This document shows positions 6,161-9,773 of a stretch of DNA of 9,773 nt, piece after piece. Origin of the DNA: Actinomycetota bacterium (GTDB lineage Bacteria > Actinomycetota > Actinomycetes > Mycobacteriales > Jatrophihabitantaceae); assembly GCA_019241805.1 (NCBI GenBank), contig JAFAWL010000191.1, positions 1 through 9,773 on the forward strand. Direction: 5' to 3'. Numbering within the stretch: position 1 is the stretch's first letter; each line of letters opens with the position of its first letter. Made by a program: the position numbers and the translations under genes. The notes beneath the pieces were generated by a model. It was given only the letters and a program-made list of their open reading frames with translations. It was not told where the DNA came from and made no database searches.

Positions 6161-6628
6161 TCAGACCTGCTCGTCGACCCACTCGGAGAACCGGATCAGG
6201 GTGTCGACCCAGACCCCGATGGTGTGCTTCAACTGGTCGCGCGTCACGCCGGTTTCAAAGTCGAAACACTGCTCCGCGCAGATACCGACCATGCCGTCGT
6301 CCGGAAGCACCGTGTACGCCTTGGGAAACAGCTTGGTGCGATTCCAGTCGTCGAGCATCAACGCGACCGAGGGGCGCATCTCGACCGTGAACCGGCGATT
6401 GAGGTACAGCCGCGCCTGCAGCACCTCGCGCTTCTCACCGTAATAGAAGAAGAAAATGCTGCACTTCTCCCAACGCACGGCGAGATCGCCGTCCTCGTCG
6501 ATCGCGTGTTTGAGCCCGTACTCGTCCAGGATCTGCTGAATTACCGGCGTGCTGGGCAGGATGAGGGTGCCGCCGCCGCTGCTGCCCACGCTGCGAAACG
6601 CATCTGTTCGAGCGCGGCGAAAGAACAC
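6161..6628 (-). CDS. YbjN-domain protein (putative chaperone-like)
   Basis: This soluble 155-residue protein resembles the YbjN family, whose fold is related to type III secretion chaperones and which is widespread in actinobacteria with poorly defined function. Supporting segments are STPVIQQILDEYGLKHAIDEDGDLAVRW (26-53), a hydrophobic beta strand SIFFFYYG (57-64), LQARLYLNRRF (70-80), LMLDDWNRTKLFPKAY (90-105) and the C-terminal helical GVWVDTLIRFSEWVDEQ (138-154). The family assignment rests on this overall pattern. There is no signal peptide or membrane helix. The first 25 residues are basic and Gly/Ser-rich and may be unstructured. The GTG start at 6628 lies 17 bp after the ppdK stop and is preceded at six nucleotides by TAGGGT, suggesting its own leaderless promoter. 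dgt starts six bp after its stop. Nothing in it shows a direct role in either PEP metabolism or dNTP hydrolysis. Confidence 0.75.
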   Translation of the reverse strand: MFFRRARTDAFRSVGSSGGGTLILPSTPVIQQILDEYGLKHAIDEDGDLAVRWEKCSIFFFYYGEKREVLQARLYLNRRFTVEMRPSVALMLDDWNRTKLFPKAYTVLPDDGMVGICAEQCFDFETGVTRDQLKHTIGVWVDTLIRFSEWVDEQV

Positions 6629-6634
6629 CCCTCA

Positions 6635-6640
6635 ACCCTA
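6635..6640 (-). promoter_or_regulatory. Putative -10 box (TAGGGT) for the YbjN-dgt unit
   Basis: TAGGGT fits TANNNT and is separated from the GTG by six bases (TGAGGG), the same geometry as at dnaG. The G-rich stretch also resembles a Shine-Dalgarno core but abuts the start codon, too close to work normally. The box lies in the 17-bp gap after ppdK. Confidence 0.45.
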
Positions 6641-6645
6641 ACCCG

Positions 6646-9327
6646 CTACTCGTCGGCGACGGCGCGACCAGCCTCCAGCCGAGCAATCGGCACCCGGAAC
6701 GGTGAGCAGGACACGTAGTCGAGTCCGACCCGATTGAAGAAGTGCACGGAATCCGGGTCGCCGCCGTGTTCACCACAGACGCCGAGCTTGAGGCCGGGCC
6801 GGTGCGACCGACCACGTTCGGCCGCGATCCGGACGAGCTCACCGACGCCCTCGGTGTCGAGTGACTCGAACGGCGAGACACCGAAGATGCCCTTCTCCAG
6901 ATAGGCCGAGAAGAATGCTGCCTCCACGTCGTCGCGCGAGAAGCCCCAGGTCATCTGGGTCAGATCGTTCGTGCCGAAGGAGAAAAACTCCGCGGGGTCG
7001 GCAATCTGGTCGGCGGTCAGGGCGGCGCGCGGTAGCTCGATCATCGTGCCCACCAGGAACTCGAGGTAGGCGCCGGTCTCGGACCGGACCTCGCGGGCCA
7101 CCTGGATGATGTCCTGCTTTACGGTCTCGAATTCCTGAACGTTCGCGACCAACGGAACCATGATCTCCACCCGCGGCACTCCGCCGGCGCGGATGCGGTC
7201 GGCGGCCGCCTCGAGGATTGCCCGCGCCTGCATGGCGAACAGCCCCGGAACCACGACGCCGAGCCGGACCCCCCGCAGCCCCAGCATCGGGTTCTGTTCG
7301 TGCAAGCGGTGGACCGCCTGCAACAGGCGCAGGTCGTTCTCCTGCTCCTCACCGCGAGCCTCGGCGACCGCCACGCGTACCGAGAGTTCGGTGATGTCCG
7401 GCAGGAACTCGTGCAGTGGCGGGTCGAGCAGCCGGATCGTCACCGGCAGGCCGTCCATCGACTCCAGGATCTCGACGAAGTCGCCGCGCTGCAGCGGCAG
7501 CAGCGCCTTCAGCTCACGCTCCCGCTCTTCGTCGGTGTCGGCCAAAATCAGCTGCTCGATGTACTGGCGGCGTTCACCGAGAAACATGTGCTCGGTGCGG
7601 CACAAACCGATTCCCTGCGCGCCGAACCGACGAGCCCGTTCGGCGTCGGGGGCGTTGTCGGCGTTGGTACGTACGGCCATCCTCCGGGTGCCGTCCGCGT
7701 GCTTCATCAGCCGATCGACGGCGGCCACCAACTCGTCGCTGTCGGCGTCGAGCTCCCCTTCGAAGTAGCGCACGACCGGCGAGTCGACGACCGGCACCTC
7801 ACCGGCGAAGACCTCGCCGGACGTGCCGTCGATCGAGATGACGTCGCCCTCGTGCACGACCAGCCCGTCGCCGGTGGTGAACCGGCGATTCTTCGTCTCG
7901 ACATTCAGCGACTCGGCCCCGCACACGCACGTCTTGCCCATACCCCGGGCGACGACGGCGGCGTGGCTGGTCTTGCCGCCCCGGCTGGTCAGGATGCCCG
8001 CGGCGGCGATCATTCCGTTCAGGTCGTCGGGGTTCGTCTCGCGCCGCACGAGGATCACCGACTCGCCCGAGCGGGACCACTTCACGGCCGTGTACGAGTC
8101 GAAGACGACCTTGCCCACGGCGGCGCCGGGCGAGGCATTCATGCCTTGGGCGATCTTGTTCTTCGCGGCCGAGTCGTCGAAGCGGGGGAACATCAGTTGC
8201 GCCAGCTGCGCCCCGGTCACCCGCTGCAACGCCTCGTCCATATCGATCAGGCCTTGGTCGACAAGCTGCACGGCAATCCGGAACGCGGCCGCAGCGGTGC
8301 GCTTGCCGACGCGCGTCTGCAGCATCCACAACTTGCCGCGCTCGATGGTGAATTCGATGTCGCACAGGTCTAGGTAGTGCTCCTCGAGCGTCTGCATGAT
8401 TCGCAGCAGCTCGTCGTAGGACTTCTTATCGATCTGTTCGAGATCGGCGAGCGGCACCGTGTTGCGAATGCCGGCAACGACGTCCTCGCCCTGCGCGTTC
8501 TGCAGGTAGTCGCCGTAGATGCCATGTGCTCCCGAAGCCGGGTCGCGGGTGAACGCGACCCCGGTGCCGGAGGACATGTCCAGGTTGCCGAACACCATCG
8601 AGCAGACGTTAACCGCGGTGCCGAGATCACCCGGGATCCGTTCCTGACGCCGGTAGACGACCGCCCGTGGCGTGTTCCACGACTCGAATACGGCCCGGAT
8701 GGCCAGATCCATCTGCTCGCGCGGATCCTGGGGGAATTCCCGCCCGGCCTGAGCGATCACCACGTCCTTGAACGTGTCGACGAGCTGCCGAAGGTCGTCC
8801 GCCGTGAGGTCGAGGTCGTTCTTGGCGCCCTTGGCATCTTTGGCCGCGTCGAGCGCGTGCTCGAAGTGGTCGCCGTCGATGCCGAGCACCGTCTTGCCGA
8901 ACATCTGGATGAGCCGTCGATAGGAGTCGAACGCGAACCGCTCGTTGTCGGCCTGCGCGGCCAGACCTCGCACCGACTGATCGTTCAGCCCGATGTTGAG
9001 AACGGTCTCCATCATGCCCGGCATCGAGAACTTGGCGCCTGAGCGGACCGATACCAGCAGCGGGTTGTCCGACTGGCCGAGCTGCTTGCCCATCGACTGC
9101 TCCAGCGCCGCCAGGTGCGCGGAGATCTCGTCGTCCAAGCCCTCAGGCAACCGACCGGTACGCAGGAACTCGTGACAAGCCTCGGTCGTGATCGTAAATC
9201 CGGGCGGCACCGGCAGGCCGATGTTGGTCATCTCGGCCAGGTTGGCGCCCTTGCCACCGAGCAGATCCTTGAGGTCCTTGTTGCCCTCGGCGAAGTCGTA
9301 CACGAACTTGGTGCTCAACGCCGTCAT
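6646..9327 (-). CDS. ppdK: Pyruvate, phosphate dikinase
   Basis: PPDK reversibly converts pyruvate, ATP and phosphate to PEP, AMP and pyrophosphate in the cytoplasm. At 893 residues it is full length. The N-terminal ATP-grasp nucleotide-binding domain starts with FVYDFAEGNKDLKDLLGGKGANLAEMTNIGLPVPPGFTITT-like sequence, and includes SVRSGAKFSMPGMMETVLN (93-111) and GTGVAFTRDPASG (254-266). The central phosphohistidine domain has ILTSRGGKTSHAAVVARGMG (445-464) with the catalytic His455 that carries the phosphoryl group. The C-terminal PEP/pyruvate TIM barrel has GIGLCRTEHMF (572-582), MLGLRGVRLG (681-690), FFSFGTNDLTQMTWGFSRDD (781-800) and GVCGEHGGDP (849-858) with the catalytic Cys851. The ATG start has GAAGGCGG upstream as ribosome binding site. 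No adjacent DUF299-type regulatory protein gene is in the window. The direction of flux in this organism is not shown; the neighbouring glycerate kinase would fit a PEP-node role. Confidence 0.98.
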   Translation of the reverse strand: MTALSTKFVYDFAEGNKDLKDLLGGKGANLAEMTNIGLPVPPGFTITTEACHEFLRTGRLPEGLDDEISAHLAALEQSMGKQLGQSDNPLLVSVRSGAKFSMPGMMETVLNIGLNDQSVRGLAAQADNERFAFDSYRRLIQMFGKTVLGIDGDHFEHALDAAKDAKGAKNDLDLTADDLRQLVDTFKDVVIAQAGREFPQDPREQMDLAIRAVFESWNTPRAVVYRRQERIPGDLGTAVNVCSMVFGNLDMSSGTGVAFTRDPASGAHGIYGDYLQNAQGEDVVAGIRNTVPLADLEQIDKKSYDELLRIMQTLEEHYLDLCDIEFTIERGKLWMLQTRVGKRTAAAAFRIAVQLVDQGLIDMDEALQRVTGAQLAQLMFPRFDDSAAKNKIAQGMNASPGAAVGKVVFDSYTAVKWSRSGESVILVRRETNPDDLNGMIAAAGILTSRGGKTSHAAVVARGMGKTCVCGAESLNVETKNRRFTTGDGLVVHEGDVISIDGTSGEVFAGEVPVVDSPVVRYFEGELDADSDELVAAVDRLMKHADGTRRMAVRTNADNAPDAERARRFGAQGIGLCRTEHMFLGERRQYIEQLILADTDEERERELKALLPLQRGDFVEILESMDGLPVTIRLLDPPLHEFLPDITELSVRVAVAEARGEEQENDLRLLQAVHRLHEQNPMLGLRGVRLGVVVPGLFAMQARAILEAAADRIRAGGVPRVEIMVPLVANVQEFETVKQDIIQVAREVRSETGAYLEFLVGTMIELPRAALTADQIADPAEFFSFGTNDLTQMTWGFSRDDVEAAFFSAYLEKGIFGVSPFESLDTEGVGELVRIAAERGRSHRPGLKLGVCGEHGGDPDSVHFFNRVGLDYVSCSPFRVPIARLEAGRAVADE

Positions 9328-9630
9328 ATCTGCCGCCTTCGGATGTGGGAACGGACGCCATTGGCCGCGACCATATGGATGCTCCCATGGTCAGAGGCTT
9401 TGTTCGATGGGGCGAGCATCACTCGTCCGGCCGATAGCGTTACCGCTGTCCTTGGCCGCGGCCTCGCCGTCGGGTGCCCCGACCGACCGGATGGCCAATT
9501 CGAGCCGCCGATGGCAGCGGCAATCGGCCCTCCAACGCATTGGTTGTGCCCGACAACATCGGCCGAGGCCGAATGGATGGTCACCCGGGTAGGGCTTGGG
9601 ATCGACGGCGACGTGACCCAACTCATCGAG
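9328..9630. other. Intergenic region between glycerate kinase and ppdK
   Basis: This 303-bp gap has no protein gene I can support. It holds the ppdK ribosome binding site and the inverted repeat at 9369-9392. Two frames stay open by composition: the glycerate kinase frame beyond its stop, down to a TGA at 9391-9393, and a plus-strand frame from an ATG at 9379 to the window edge. Neither has a ribosome binding site or a recognisable product. No T-run terminator is visible behind the glycerate kinase. Confidence 0.5.
9369..9392. repeat. Interrupted inverted repeat upstream of ppdK
   Basis: GACCAT (9369-9374) and ATGGTC (9387-9392) are inverted arms 12 bp apart, and each overlaps a smaller palindrome (CCATATGG at 9371-9378, CCATGG at 9386-9391). 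It lies about 42-65 bp before the ppdK ATG and overlaps a possible -10 box, TATGGT on the minus strand (9370-9375). It could be an operator for a dimeric regulator; the -35 region is not recognisable. Confidence 0.3.
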
Positions 9631-9773
9631 TCAGGGGCGGCCGAACCAATCGTTGGCGATACGTGCGCCAAGCTGTCCGAGCAGCCGCCGGACATCCGTG
9701 ATGCTGCGACCGAGATCGGGTTCGAGTTCGGTGAGCGGATAAATCGCGCGGACGCCGATGCCGGCGAGTTGTT
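9631..9773 (-). CDS. Glycerate kinase, C-terminal 46 residues only
   Basis: The gene enters from the right edge and ends at the TGA at 9631-9633. The visible 46 residues include GIGVRAIYPLTELEPDLGRS followed by a helix ending LLGQLGARIANDW. The VYPLT-E/D-LEPD...LL..LG.RIA pattern is that of the C-terminus of bacterial glycerate kinases (GlxK/GarK type), which phosphorylate D-glycerate to a phosphoglycerate with ATP. The match is by family memory over a short stretch. The catalytic part lies outside the window. It is transcribed in the same direction as ppdK, 303 bp upstream of it, and a shared role at the phosphoglycerate/PEP node is plausible but inferred. Confidence 0.65.
   Translation of the reverse strand, partial: QLAGIGVRAIYPLTELEPDLGRSITDVRRLLGQLGARIANDWFGRP

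Noticed and set aside
5459..6718. A 419-codon open plus-strand frame antisense to dgt and YbjN.
   Set aside because: The minus strand carries complete, motif-bearing dgt and YbjN genes there; long antisense frames are expected in GC-rich coding DNA.
7300..8373. A 357-codon open plus-strand frame inside ppdK.
   Set aside because: It lies wholly opposite PPDK, which has all its catalytic motifs, and shows no domain of its own.
9391..9621. A 76-codon minus-strand frame after the glycerate kinase stop, possibly a separate gene or a readthrough extension.
   Set aside because: It is in frame with glycerate kinase beyond a natural C-terminus, has no ribosome binding site and only a weak start, and matches nothing I recognise.

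Overview
This window comes from a GC-rich actinobacterium (Actinomycetota). The codon choice is strongly G/C-ending, several starts are GTG, and three genes show the actinobacterial leaderless-promoter geometry. The gene order tRNA-Asn, small YtxH-like gene, dnaG, dgt resembles, from memory, the asnT-Rv2342-dnaG-dgt order of mycobacteria. I cannot name a genus.

Layout from left to right. Positions 1-1273 (minus) hold most of a secreted PQQ-like beta-propeller lipoprotein, cut at the window edge. Positions 1408-1938 (minus) hold a 176-residue ORF that I do not recognise. A tRNA-Asn(GTT) with encoded CCA lies at 2011-2086 (minus), followed by a small hairpin/T-run terminator. The only convincing plus-strand protein gene is an 81-residue YtxH-like protein with a glycine zipper (2188-2433). 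It converges on a minus-strand cluster which, in transcription order from the right, is: the C-terminus of a glycerate kinase (9631-9773, cut by the edge), pyruvate phosphate dikinase ppdK (6646-9327), a YbjN-domain protein (6161-6628), dGTPase dgt (4916-6154), DNA primase dnaG (2967-4844), and a conserved hypothetical protein translationally coupled to dnaG (2458-2970).

Functionally there is a carbon-metabolism part and a replication/nucleotide part. In the first, glycerate kinase and PPDK both feed or drain the phosphoglycerate/PEP/pyruvate node. In the second, dGTPase trims dGTP and primase starts Okazaki fragments. The YbjN gene begins 17 bp after ppdK and dgt begins 6 bp after YbjN, so the metabolic and replication genes may share transcripts. 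dnaG also appears to have its own leaderless promoter.

Most of the window is ordinary core genome. The less ordinary parts are the unknown ORF and lipoprotein beside asnT, the hairpin in the pre-tRNA leader, the repeated leaderless starts, and the palindromes upstream of dnaG and ppdK. I found no mobile element, CRISPR array, toxin-antitoxin pair, defence system or clearly new system.
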